Source: CBDCBA01 sp965214125 (GTDB taxonomy: Bacteria > Planctomycetota > Phycisphaerae > Tepidisphaerales > Tepidisphaeraceae). From it: DNA of 64,000 nt. The DNA is taken from positions 1 through 64,000 of the forward strand of contig CBDCBA010000021.1 of the NCBI GenBank assembly GCA_965214125.1, given 5' to 3'. Under the pieces are notes generated by a model. That model made no database searches, had not been told where the DNA came from, and worked only from the letters and a program-made list of their open reading frames with translations. The position numbers were made by a program, and so were the translations under genes. The first letter of the stretch is position 1. Each line of letters begins with the position of its first letter. This document shows, one piece after another, positions 16,404-24,962 of the stretch.

Positions 16404-17438
16404 CTACGCCAGCTTCGCGTCTTCGAGCAGCCCGTCCTTCAGCGGCGGCTTGGTGTCGTCGGCGGAGCCGGCGTCGGTCTCGTTGGCGTCGCGCTTCTCA
16501 CGGGCGGTGCTGGAGCGTTCCCAAACCTGCGTGCCGAGCTTCGCCTTGCGCTTGGCCGACCAGTAGCCGGCGGCGAACACGCTGAGGAAGACGGCAATCT
16601 TGGGCCAAAGCCGCGGGTCGCGAACGATCGGCCCAAACGCGTTCTGGAGCCGCCCGGTGTCGTGGCGGCCCAGATCGGGCAGGCGCTGGCGCAGCTCCCA
16701 CGTGCCGCGCGACCACCGCCCGCGAATGTGCGCCAACTCGCGGAACCCCTCGGGCATGTGGACCACGAACTCCGCGTCATGGGCGACCAGCCGCTCCTCG
16801 GGCTTGAAGTGCAACTGCACGAACTTGTCGTCGGCCACGATGTTCAGGAACTCGCCCCACCGCTGGCGTCCCTGGGCGCTAACGGCGTAGAAGCCGGCGC
16901 CCAACACGCTCGAGCGGACGTACGGCATGCGCTGCCACACGTCGGCGTAGCTGCGCGTCACCCACGACGCCGCCCGCGCCACCCGCACGCGGGGGGCGGC
17001 CAGGTGGATCCCCGGCTCCTCCAACGCCGCGGCGACCGCCTCGATCGCGTTGGTCGAGAGCATGATGTCGGCGTCGAGGTAGACCCGCGCATCCTCCGGC
17101 CCCGCCTGGGCGTCGCCGGCGTTGAGCGCGACTGGCTTGCTGCCTTGCTCGAGGTCGAGCACGATAAACTCCCGGCCGCGCTCGGCGAAGGCGTCGGCGC
17201 GGGCGCGGGCGATCGCGACCGTGTCATCCGTGCAGCCGTTGGCGGCCACGATCACGCGAAGCCGGCCGGGGTAGGTTTGGGCGAGCAGTCCGTCGAGCGT
17301 GGCCGGCAGCGCTTGGGCCTCGTTGTGGGCGGGGATGATGACGCTCACGCCGCGCCTCGCCTCATCACGCGCCGGCCGCGCGTCCGGAGGCGAGGCCTCG
17401 GCGGGTGCGGCGGGCGGGTTGGCGGCGGCGGGGCTCAT
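16404..17438 (-). CDS. Family 2 glycosyltransferase
   Basis: 344 residues from ATG 17438. GT-A fold: GVSVIIPAHNEAQALPATL (about 28-46), a donor-site VAANGCTDDT, and the metal-binding DAD in ARVYLDADIML. A second acidic motif IVADDKFVQ and a RGRWSRGTWELRQ stretch resemble the Q/RxxRW acceptor motif of processive or polysaccharide GT2 enzymes. A hydrophobic helix near residue 290 would tether it to the membrane. Acceptor unknown. Confidence 0.82.
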   Translation of the reverse strand: MSPAAANPPAAPAEASPPDARPARDEARRGVSVIIPAHNEAQALPATLDGLLAQTYPGRLRVIVAANGCTDDTVAIARARADAFAERGREFIVLDLEQGSKPVALNAGDAQAGPEDARVYLDADIMLSTNAIEAVAAALEEPGIHLAAPRVRVARAASWVTRSYADVWQRMPYVRSSVLGAGFYAVSAQGRQRWGEFLNIVADDKFVQLHFKPEERLVAHDAEFVVHMPEGFRELAHIRGRWSRGTWELRQRLPDLGRHDTGRLQNAFGPIVRDPRLWPKIAVFLSVFAAGYWSAKRKAKLGTQVWERSSTAREKRDANETDAGSADDTKPPLKDGLLEDAKLA

Positions 17439-17709
17439 GCGGGTTCTGGCGCGACGGGGATGCGCTGAGGGCCGGCGAATCGTACGCGGTCCCTGGGCCG
17501 AGTCAGGCCGGGCAGGCAAATCGCCCCCGGCCATCATCGGCTGATGCATCGCCGGACGCAACCGCCGGTTCCGTGCAGCGCCGGTCCCGGCCGCGTCCGA
17601 TACGACTCGAACTGGCGCCGGGGCGACGCCGCTGGCCTTTGGGCAATCGCGTCAGCAGCCGGCGGAACGGTTGTCGGGCCGACCCCTCGCCTCTAACCTC
17701 CGCCCGGCA

Positions 17710-20700
17710 ATGCTCCATCTGGCCGGCGACGCAGCCAACCTCGCGACGACCACGCCGGCCCCGCCCGCCCTCGCGGGCAGCGCGGCCGCAGCGCTGCTGT
17801 TGGCCGCCGTCCTCGCCCCGGCCGTCGCCGGCGGGCTGACGGCGTTCCTGCCGCGCAAGCTCATCGGCCTGAAGGTGTTAATCGCCCTCGCCGGGCCGCT
17901 GGCAAGCCTTGTCCTCCTGGGCCTCTACCTCGCCGACCACGGCACCACCGCCGGCCGCGCCGCCCTCCCGTGGATGCCCGACCTGCGCCTCGACCTGGCG
18001 TTTCACGCCGACGCGCTGGGCAGCTTCTTCGCCCTGCTCGTTAGCGGCATCGGCACGCTCATCATCCTGTATGGCCGCGCCTACCTTGGGCCGGACGCGG
18101 CCGCGATCGGCAAGTTCTACCCGCTCATCTGCGTCTTCATGACCGCGATGCTCGGGCTGACCCTCGCCGACGACTTCCTGCTCATGCTCCTGTTCTGGGA
18201 GCTCACGAGCGTCAGCAGCTTCCTGCTCATCGGCTGGGACTACACGGACAAGACCGGCGTCAAAAACGCGCTCCAGGCCTTTGCGACCACCGGCTTCGGC
18301 GGGCTCGCGCTGCTGGGCGGGCTCGCGTGGCTGGGCGCGGGAACGGGGAGCTGGGCGTTCAGCGAACTCAACGCCAGCGGCGTCGCGGCGACGGGCGGCG
18401 TCATCGGCGCGTTCCTGCTGATCTACGGCGGGATCGCCGCAAAATCCGCGCAGTGGCCGCTGCACTTCTGGCTTCCGGGCGCGATGCTCGCCCCCACGCC
18501 CATCAGCGCCTATCTGCACAGCGCGGCGATGGTGAAGGCGGGGATCTACCTGCTCGCCCGACTCTGGCCCTCCATGGGCGCTCTCGAGGCGTGGCCGTGG
18601 GTGGTGGTGACGATCGGCAGCATCACGATGGTGCTCGGGGCGTGGATCGCTTTGCAGCGCGACGTGCTCAAGCAGATTCTGGCGTACACGACGATCAGCC
18701 AGCTCGGCCTACTCGCCTGCGCGTTCGGGCTGGCCCACCTCACGTACCACGATGAGCCGAATGTTATTTGGGGCAACGCTCAGATCCTGAACCACGCGCT
18801 TTACAAGGCGAGCCTCTTCATGCTTGCCGGCGGGGTGACGCACGCGCTGGGCATCAAGGCGCTGAGCGGTCTGCGCGGCGCGTGGCACGCGGGCGGGTCG
18901 CGGCGGCTGTACGCGGGGCTGTTCCTGCTGGCGATGGCCGCCCTCGCGGCGCTGCCGGGGACGTTCAGCTTCTTCGCGAAGGAGGCGTTTCTTTACCAGA
19001 TTTGGCACGCCTACGAAGAGACGCGCTCCGTCCTGCCGCTCGCGTTGCTGGCGGGAACGGTCTTCGTCAGCGTCTGCAACGTGGCGATCGCCGTCCGATT
19101 CGCCCGCGTCTTCTTCAGCCGCGACGTGGCCCCGGCGGCGCGTGGCCACGGGCATGACTCGGCACTTTGGATCGCCATGCTCTGGCTGCCGGCGGCGTTG
19201 CTGATCGGCTTGCAGTGGTTCGGCGGCATGTTCGGGCCTACCGCCGTCGGCTGGATGCTGCCGATCGAGGCGACGCCGTATTACCTCGCTGCGAAGCAGT
19301 TCTCGCTCGCGTACGTGGCCACGCACCCCGGCGTGCCGCTGTACGCGAGCCTGGCCGGCATCGTGCTCGGCGTGCTGCTGGGGTTCAGCCGATTGTGGAG
19401 CGGCTGTCGCGGCGACCTGCACGACGGCATCTTCCCCGCCGCCTACGCCGGCATCCTGGGCGGCGGGAGCGTGATCTTCGGCGTGATCCAGACGGGCCGG
19501 CTCCGCTGGTACACGTGGGCGACGGTCGTCACGCTGGCCCTGCTTCTGGGCTACACCGTCACGAGCGGCGCGGGCTTCGGCGCGCTGCTGTCGCTGCCGA
19601 TCGACGCGTGGAACGAGGCCCGCGCCGCGCCGCACGGCAACGTGCCGAGCTTCCTTGCCGAGCCGGCGGCGTGGCTGCTGTGCGGGCTGGTCGTGATCGG
19701 GGCGATGATGCTGATCTTCATCCGCGACCGCGCCGCCCGCGTGCTGGTGCTAGGCAGCGTCGGCTTCGCGGTGACGGGCATCTTCTACTTCTACGCCGCG
19801 CCGGACTTGGCGCTGACGCAGTTGTCGGTCGAGATCGTCTCGCTCGTGCTGTTTTTGCTCGTGCTCAACCTGCTGCCCGACGAAAGCCCCGGCGACCGCA
19901 CGCTCGTGCCGCCACGGCTGGTTGCGGCAATCGCCGTGGGCGCGACCGCCGCGGCCGTCACGCTCCTGGCCAGCACCGGCACGCGGCCCGACCGCCCCGC
20001 CTTGCTCGCCGACGGAACCGCCCCGGCCTCGCTCGGCGACTACTTCCTGCGCAACAGCTACAAGGGCAAGGACACGGCCGGCGTCGATCCCGCACGCCTG
20101 GGCGACGGCGTCGTCGACCGCGGCGAGGGTCACATCACCGGCTTCGGCACCAAGCTCTCCCCCGGCGACGATCCCGAGTCCGCCCACGTCCACAAGGGCG
20201 GCGGCGGGGCGAACGTGGTGAACGTGATCCTCGTCGACTTCCGCGGCTTCGACACGCTCGGCGAGGTGGCCGTCCTCGGCATCGCGGCGCTGGGTGTCTG
20301 GACGCTGCTGCGCAAGCCGCCCACGCGCGGCGACTCGGGCGAGACCGACAACCGATCGACCCCGTACGACGACACGTTCGTCGACCCCGACATCGACGGC
20401 AACGACGCCTTCATCGACCCCTACGCCCAGGGCGCCGCGGCGGCGAAGATGTCGAGCCTGCCGCGCGGCTACCGGCCGATCCGCGCCGAGCGGATCGCCA
20501 GCCCGATCCTGCGGACGGCCGCCAAGTTGCTCGTGCCGACGGCGGTCGTGTTCGCGGCCTACCTGTTCTTCAAGGGGCACCAGAGCCCCGGCGGCGGCTT
20601 CGTCGGGGGGTTGGCGACGGCGGTGGCGCTCATCGTCTACCGCATGAGCTTCGGGTGCGACGCCCTCTACAAGCTGCTGCCGGTGCGCGAGCGGACGATG

Positions 20701-20913
20701 ATCGGCGTGGGCCTGCTGCTGGCGGTCGCCACCGCCGCCGCCCCGCTGCTGCTGGGGCTTCCGCTGCTGACGAGCAACAACGGCTACCTCCCGCTCCCCG
20801 GCGGGGCCACGTTCCACTGGGCCACCGTCATGGTCTTCGACGCTGGCGTCTTCCTGATCGTTGTGGGCAGCGTGGTCGGCATGATCGACGCGCTGGCGCG
20901 GGAGCTTGAGTGA
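17710..20913 (+). CDS. mrpA: Mrp-type Na+/H+ antiporter subunit A with fused subunit B
   Basis: 1067-residue membrane protein, largest subunit of the multisubunit Mrp cation/proton antiporter. The N-terminal two thirds match MrpA/NuoL: LLFWELTSVSSFLLIGWDY, the helix AAKSAQWPLHFWLPGAMLAP with its conserved Lys, HSAAMVKAGIYLLARL, and the FFAKEAF region. A middle MrpA C-domain has FYFYAAPDLALTQLSVE and NVVNVILVDFRGFDTLGE. From about residue 930 an MrpB domain follows (FKGHQSPGGGFVGGLATA). No separate mrpB exists here, consistent with fusion. First gene of the operon; start ATG 17710 preferred to an upstream TTG. Confidence 0.93.
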   Translation: MLHLAGDAANLATTTPAPPALAGSAAAALLLAAVLAPAVAGGLTAFLPRKLIGLKVLIALAGPLASLVLLGLYLADHGTTAGRAALPWMPDLRLDLAFHADALGSFFALLVSGIGTLIILYGRAYLGPDAAAIGKFYPLICVFMTAMLGLTLADDFLLMLLFWELTSVSSFLLIGWDYTDKTGVKNALQAFATTGFGGLALLGGLAWLGAGTGSWAFSELNASGVAATGGVIGAFLLIYGGIAAKSAQWPLHFWLPGAMLAPTPISAYLHSAAMVKAGIYLLARLWPSMGALEAWPWVVVTIGSITMVLGAWIALQRDVLKQILAYTTISQLGLLACAFGLAHLTYHDEPNVIWGNAQILNHALYKASLFMLAGGVTHALGIKALSGLRGAWHAGGSRRLYAGLFLLAMAALAALPGTFSFFAKEAFLYQIWHAYEETRSVLPLALLAGTVFVSVCNVAIAVRFARVFFSRDVAPAARGHGHDSALWIAMLWLPAALLIGLQWFGGMFGPTAVGWMLPIEATPYYLAAKQFSLAYVATHPGVPLYASLAGIVLGVLLGFSRLWSGCRGDLHDGIFPAAYAGILGGGSVIFGVIQTGRLRWYTWATVVTLALLLGYTVTSGAGFGALLSLPIDAWNEARAAPHGNVPSFLAEPAAWLLCGLVVIGAMMLIFIRDRAARVLVLGSVGFAVTGIFYFYAAPDLALTQLSVEIVSLVLFLLVLNLLPDESPGDRTLVPPRLVAAIAVGATAAAVTLLASTGTRPDRPALLADGTAPASLGDYFLRNSYKGKDTAGVDPARLGDGVVDRGEGHITGFGTKLSPGDDPESAHVHKGGGGANVVNVILVDFRGFDTLGEVAVLGIAALGVWTLLRKPPTRGDSGETDNRSTPYDDTFVDPDIDGNDAFIDPYAQGAAAAKMSSLPRGYRPIRAERIASPILRTAAKLLVPTAVVFAAYLFFKGHQSPGGGFVGGLATAVALIVYRMSFGCDALYKLLPVRERTMIGVGLLLAVATAAAPLLLGLPLLTSNNGYLPLPGGATFHWATVMVFDAGVFLIVVGSVVGMIDALARELE

Positions 20914-21377
20914 AAGGATGAGGGTTGAAGGATGAAGGATGAACCTGAGCAGAAAGGAGACTGGAGGTGGAAGATCTTCAGGCGAGAACGAAGCGGCTGG
21001 CGGTGCGGATCGTTCGGTTCTACTGCTCGCTGGAAAAGTCGACGGAGTCGCAGGTGCTTGGTCGGCAGGTGCTGCGATCCGGAACATCGGTGGGAGCGCA
21101 CTACCGCGAGGCGAGGCGGGCGCGATCGGATGCGGAGTTCATCAGCAAGCTCAACGGTGGCCTACAGGAGTTGGATGAAACCGCGTACTGGTTGGAGCTG
21201 TTCGTGGAGTCAGACCTAGTTCCGGCGGACAAGCTGCGGCCGTTGCTTCACGAGGTCGACGAGCTCACCGCAATCCTCACCACGATGGTCAAGAACGCCG
21301 GCGGCCGCAAAAAGACCGGCTAACGTGCCTCCCCCCTCGGCCTCGGGTTCATCCTTCATCCTTCCGCCTTCATCCTT
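20914..21377. mobile_element. 464-bp inverted-repeat-bounded unit carrying an S23-type gene
   Basis: A 36-base left arm (20914-20949, with AAGGATGAAGGATGAA) starts at the base after the mrpA stop. It pairs with a right arm at 21342-21377 at 32 of 36 positions. The enclosed DNA holds just one gene, the four-helix-bundle protein. The unit sits where Mrp operons normally continue directly from subunit B to C. No transposase or target-site duplication is evident. Interpretation as a mobile or repeat-carried cassette is an inference from symmetry and context. Confidence 0.7.
20967..21323 (+). CDS. Four helix bundle protein (23S rRNA intervening-sequence/S23 type)
   Basis: 118-residue all-helical protein of the S23/IVP family, first known from intervening sequences inserted in 23S rRNA genes and related in fold to the Avd proteins of diversity-generating retroelements. 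Signature segments are KRLAVRIVRFYCSLEKS, LGRQVLRSGTSVGAHYREARRARS, FISKLNGGLQELDETAYWLEL and a C-terminal ELTAILTTMVKNA helix. GTG 20967 has AAAGGAG 8 bases upstream. It is unrelated to ion transport yet lies inside the Mrp operon, bounded by inverted repeats. Biological function of the family is unclear. Confidence 0.88.
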   Translation: MEDLQARTKRLAVRIVRFYCSLEKSTESQVLGRQVLRSGTSVGAHYREARRARSDAEFISKLNGGLQELDETAYWLELFVESDLVPADKLRPLLHEVDELTAILTTMVKNAGGRKKTG

Positions 21378-21846
21378 GACTTTACTGACCGCCATCACCG
21401 TCGGCGTGCTCTTTGCGGCGGCTGTTTACCTGCTCTTGAGCAAGGAGCTCAAGGCGGTGGCGATGGGGGTGTTCCTGCTCGGGCACGCGGCGAACCTGTC
21501 GATCTTGAGCGTCAGCCGCAGCCCGATCGGGGGCAGGCCGCCGGTGTTGGGCGAGGGGGGGCAACTGCTCGGCAACGAGGTCGACCCGCTGCCGCAGGCG
21601 CTTGTGCTGACCGCCATCGTGATCGGCTTTGCGCTCCAGGCGTTTCTGCTGACGCTGCTCGTCGTGACGTGGCGGCGTACGCGGACGCTGGAGCTCGGCG
21701 AGCTTGCCGGGGGGCCCACGCCCGTGGAGCCCACGCCCTTCCCGCACGACGCCCGCCTCGGCCGGCTGCGCGAAAACAAGCCGGAACCCAGTCCCCCCGC
21801 CGACGACGTGCCGGACCAGGCGGCGAACGAGAAGGAGCTCGCGTAG
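21325..21846 (+). CDS. mrpC: Mrp antiporter subunit C (NuoK-like)
   Basis: NuoK-like small membrane subunit: three helices with the conserved VFLLGHAANLSILSVSR and DPLPQALVLTAIVIGFA, followed by a 50-residue Pro/Glu-rich cytoplasmic tail. The family N-terminus (LTAITVGVLFAAAVYLLL) begins at TTG 21376. GTG 21325 would add 17 residues encoded by the right arm of the inverted repeat, just one base after the S23 stop, allowing translational coupling. So the insertion appears to have reshaped this gene's start. The antiporter role itself is clear. Confidence 0.9.
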   Translation: MPPPSASGSSFILPPSSLTLLTAITVGVLFAAAVYLLLSKELKAVAMGVFLLGHAANLSILSVSRSPIGGRPPVLGEGGQLLGNEVDPLPQALVLTAIVIGFALQAFLLTLLVVTWRRTRTLELGELAGGPTPVEPTPFPHDARLGRLRENKPEPSPPADDVPDQAANEKELA

Positions 21847-21849
21847 CCG

Positions 21850-23520
21850 GTGCCAAACCAACTCGTCATCCTCCCGATCCTTCTGCCGTTTGCCGCCGGC
21901 GTGGCGAACCTGCTGGTCCACAACCAGCGGCGGGCGCAGGCGGCGATCAACCTCGCGGCGCTCTTCCTGACGCTGCTGAGCGCGCTGTGGATCGCCGCCA
22001 GCACTTACGCCGGCCCCGACGTGGCCGGCCGGGTGATGACGAGCCAGATGGGCAACTGGCCCGCGCCGTTCGGCATCACCGTCGCGTGCGATCTGTTCAG
22101 CGCGATGCTCCTGTGCGTCTCGGCCGTCGTGGCGATGGGCGTCTACCTCTACGTGCTGAGCCAGACGCCGCTGCGGTTCGCGGGCGGGTACTTCCACGCC
22201 GTCTTCCCGCTGCTGCTGCTAGGCGTGAACTGGGCGTTTGTCGCGGGCGACTTGTTCAACCTGTTCGTCGCGTTCGAGGTGATGCTGCTGGCGAGCTACA
22301 CGCTGCTGATCGTCGGCACGACCGCCCGGCAGATGCGGCAGGCATACAAGTACGTGCTGCTAAACCTCGTCGTCAGCGCCGTCTTCGTCGCGAGCTGCGG
22401 CTGGCTGTACGGCAAGCTGGGGACGCTCAACTTCGCCGAGTTGGCGGTGCTTAGCCGCGAGGGACATGTTGACGCCCGCGCCGCCGTTGGCGTGGCGGCG
22501 TTGGCGTTCGTCTTCGCGACCAAGGCGGCGGCGTTCCCGCTGTGGTTCTGGCTGCCCGACACCTACCCGACGCTCCCGCCCGCCCTGGGCGGCATGTACG
22601 CCGGGCTGCTGACCAAGGTCGGCGTCTACGCGCTGGTCCGCCTGCTGCTAATGGTCTTCGGCTCGAGCGCCGTCGTGCTCGATGCGCTCACGCCGCTGAT
22701 CCTCGCGAGCGCGGCGGGGACGATGTTCCTGGGCGTGCTCGGCGCCGTCAGCAGCCGAACGGTGCGGCGGATCTTGAGCATCCACGTCATCAGCCAGGTG
22801 GGCTACATGGTGCTGGGCATCGGCCTGGCGATGGCGGCGTTGCGGGCGACCGGGGGCAGGCTCGACGCGCGCGACTTGGCCGTCGTCGCCGTGGCGGGTG
22901 TGCTGCTCTACATGATCCAGCACATGATCGTCAAGTGCAGCCTCTTCCTCTGCTGCGGCCTGATGGAGAAGTACGGCGGCACCGACGATCTCGACGGCTT
23001 TGGCGCCCTGCTCGAACGCGACCGCTGGCTGGCGACGATCTTCCTGATTGCGGCCCTGAGCCTGGTCGGCCTGCCGCCGCTGAGCGGATTTTTCGGCAAG
23101 TTCGTCCTGATTCGCGGCAGCTTCCAACAGGGCGGGTGGGACGGCGTGACCCTGGGGATCGTGGCCGCGGCCACCGGGGCGCTCACGCTGCTGAGCATGG
23201 CCAAGATCTGGAGCTACGGCTTTTGGTCGGCCGCGCCAAAGGGTTCGAAAACTGACTTAAGCCCGCCCGACTTCCGCCCGCCGCGCCGCGTGAGCGGCCT
23301 GCTTCCAGTCACCGGTTTGGTCGTCGCCGCCCTCGCCGTTGGGCTCGGCGCCGGGTTCTTCTTCGATGTTGCCCGCGGCGCGGCCCACGGCATCGTCGAC
23401 TCGACGAACTACGTCGACGCGGTCCTGGGCGGCAGCGTCGCCCCGGAGCTGCGCACGCTCGGCGACGCACCGGTCCTCCTCGACACACCGGTTCTCCTTG
23501 ACGCGGAGGGCGGCCGATGA
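21850..23520 (+). CDS. mrpD: Mrp antiporter subunit D (NuoM/N-like)
   Basis: 556-residue NuoN/M-like antiporter subunit. Conserved charged helices are visible: NLFVAFEVMLLASYTLLIVG (Glu), the KYVLLNLVVSA segment, FATKAAAFPLWFWLPDTYPTLPPA (Lys) and IQHMIVKCSLFLCCGLMEK. Start GTG 21850 follows the mrpC stop by 3 bases. Works with MrpA in proton/sodium exchange across the membrane. Stop overlaps the mrpE start. Confidence 0.93.
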   Translation: MPNQLVILPILLPFAAGVANLLVHNQRRAQAAINLAALFLTLLSALWIAASTYAGPDVAGRVMTSQMGNWPAPFGITVACDLFSAMLLCVSAVVAMGVYLYVLSQTPLRFAGGYFHAVFPLLLLGVNWAFVAGDLFNLFVAFEVMLLASYTLLIVGTTARQMRQAYKYVLLNLVVSAVFVASCGWLYGKLGTLNFAELAVLSREGHVDARAAVGVAALAFVFATKAAAFPLWFWLPDTYPTLPPALGGMYAGLLTKVGVYALVRLLLMVFGSSAVVLDALTPLILASAAGTMFLGVLGAVSSRTVRRILSIHVISQVGYMVLGIGLAMAALRATGGRLDARDLAVVAVAGVLLYMIQHMIVKCSLFLCCGLMEKYGGTDDLDGFGALLERDRWLATIFLIAALSLVGLPPLSGFFGKFVLIRGSFQQGGWDGVTLGIVAAATGALTLLSMAKIWSYGFWSAAPKGSKTDLSPPDFRPPRRVSGLLPVTGLVVAALAVGLGAGFFFDVARGAAHGIVDSTNYVDAVLGGSVAPELRTLGDAPVLLDTPVLLDAEGGR

Positions 23521-24077
23521 CGCTCTTCTTCGTCAACGTGTTGCTGGCGGTGCTGTGGGTCTTCCTGTGGGGCGACCTGTCGCTCTACACGCTGCTGGTC
23601 GGGTTGGTCGGCGGGTACGTCGTGCTGTGGCTGTTCACCCGCGTCAACGGCCGCCGCACGCTGCGCGATGCGTACGGGCAACGCCTGATCAACCTGGTGC
23701 GATTCACGGGCTATTTCCTGAAGCTTCTCGTGGTCAGCAACCTCCAGATTGCCAGGGAAATCGTCACGCCGGGCCAGCAGATGACGCCGCGGTTCGTGCG
23801 CTACGAGGTGACGGGCATGAGCGACGCGCAGGCGACGGCGTTCGCGAACGCGATCACGCTCACGCCCGGCACGCTCGTGGTCGACGCCCGCGAACGCGAG
23901 GATGGGCGGCGCTTCCTGTACGTTCACGCGATGTACGCCGAGGATCGCGAGGCGGCCGTGCTGTCGCTGGGCGAGCTGCGCCGGCGGCTGGAGCACGACG
24001 TGTTCGTGACCCGCCCGCGCACGCCGCCCGAGGACGTCGTCGCCGACGCCGGCGAGGGAGGAAGCCTGCGTGCCTGA
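23517..24077 (+). CDS. mrpE: Mrp antiporter subunit E
   Basis: 186-residue MrpE/PhaE protein with two N-terminal membrane helices and a conserved cytosolic part: GYFLKLLVVSNLQIAREIVTPG, then ANAITLTPGTLVVD and FLYVHAMY. ATG overlaps the mrpD stop (ATGA), indicating coupled translation. Required for assembly or full activity in characterised Mrp systems. Confidence 0.9.
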   Translation: MTLFFVNVLLAVLWVFLWGDLSLYTLLVGLVGGYVVLWLFTRVNGRRTLRDAYGQRLINLVRFTGYFLKLLVVSNLQIAREIVTPGQQMTPRFVRYEVTGMSDAQATAFANAITLTPGTLVVDAREREDGRRFLYVHAMYAEDREAAVLSLGELRRRLEHDVFVTRPRTPPEDVVADAGEGGSLRA

Positions 24078-24429
24078 GTGTTGGCCCACCCTCTGCGTGA
24101 TCGCGTGGCCGAGCCTGGTCGTCCAGTGGGCGGCGACGGTTGGCTTCATCGTGCTCGGCGTGGGGATCGCGTTGTGCCTGTTCCGCGTGGCGCGGGGGCC
24201 GACGCTCGCCGACCGCGCGGTGGCCGCCGACGCGATCGGCGTGCAGTTGATCGGGCTGGTCGTGCTGCTGACGCTGCGCACGGGCTCGATGCAGTTCGTC
24301 GATGGGATCCTGATCCTGTCGCTCCTGAGCTTTGCCGGCGCGGTGGCCATGGCCCAGTTCATCGCGCGGCCGCACATGCCGCTCGAGGAGGACGACGAGG
24401 CGGCGGCCAACGGAAAGGCGACGTTATGA
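24070..24429 (+). CDS. mrpF: Mrp antiporter subunit F
   Basis: 119-residue MrpF/PhaF protein with three membrane helices. Conserved RVARGPTLADRAVAADAIGVQ and ILSLLSFAGAVAMAQFI are present. GTG start overlaps mrpE by 8 bases and its stop overlaps mrpG by 4, so it is part of the tightly packed operon. Length is slightly above the usual 85-95 because of an acidic C-terminal tail. Confidence 0.9.
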   Translation: MPECWPTLCVIAWPSLVVQWAATVGFIVLGVGIALCLFRVARGPTLADRAVAADAIGVQLIGLVVLLTLRTGSMQFVDGILILSLLSFAGAVAMAQFIARPHMPLEEDDEAAANGKATL

Positions 24430-24920
24430 GCGGCGAGATCCTCAACGCCATCCTCGACCTCGCGACCGCGCTGGCGTTGGCGGGCGGGCTGTTCTTCATG
24501 TTCGTCGGCGCCCTCGGGCTGGTCCGCCTGCCGGATGTCTACTGCCGCAGCCACGCCGCGAGCAAGTGTGTGACGCTGGGCATCCTCGGCATGCTGACGG
24601 CGCTGGTGCTGTTCACCGGCAACGTCTCGCACGCCGCCGAGGAGCAGTACGCGACGGCCGCCGAGGCGGCGCGCGCGTCGGTGGACGAGTCCGACGCCGA
24701 GGCGCGGGCGGCGCAGGAGATTGCCGTCGAGAGCGGCAGCGCCGACGAGGCAACGACGGCCATCACCACCAAAGCGTTGCTGGTGCTGGCGTTCGTCTTC
24801 GTGGCCGCGCCGATCGGCTCGCACATGCTCGCCCGCGCCGCCCACCGCGCCGCAGTCAAGCCGTGGCGAGGAACGCTCAGCGACGAACTTACCGAAGACG
24901 AGCGGGCCGGCCGCGCGTGA
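24426..24920 (+). CDS. mrpG: Mrp antiporter subunit G with internal insert
   Basis: 164-residue MrpG/PhaG protein. The family core is clear: GGLFFMFVGALGLVRLPDVYCRSHAASKCVTLG and, at the end, TKALLVLAFVFVAAPIGSHMLARAAHR. Between the second and third helices lies an extra acidic Ala/Glu-rich stretch of about 45 residues (EEQYATAAEAARASVDES...), absent from the usual 100-120-residue proteins. Last gene of the operon; the convergent histidine kinase ends 42 bp downstream. Confidence 0.9.
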   Translation: MSGEILNAILDLATALALAGGLFFMFVGALGLVRLPDVYCRSHAASKCVTLGILGMLTALVLFTGNVSHAAEEQYATAAEAARASVDESDAEARAAQEIAVESGSADEATTAITTKALLVLAFVFVAAPIGSHMLARAAHRAAVKPWRGTLSDELTEDERAGRA

Positions 24921-24962
24921 ACCGAGCGAATCCGAGGCCTTCGTAGCGGCTCGCGGTCCGGG

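Noticed and set aside
20967..21323. Avd-like component of a diversity-generating retroelement
   Set aside because: The four-helix fold is similar, but there is no reverse transcriptase and no template/variable repeat pair in the window.
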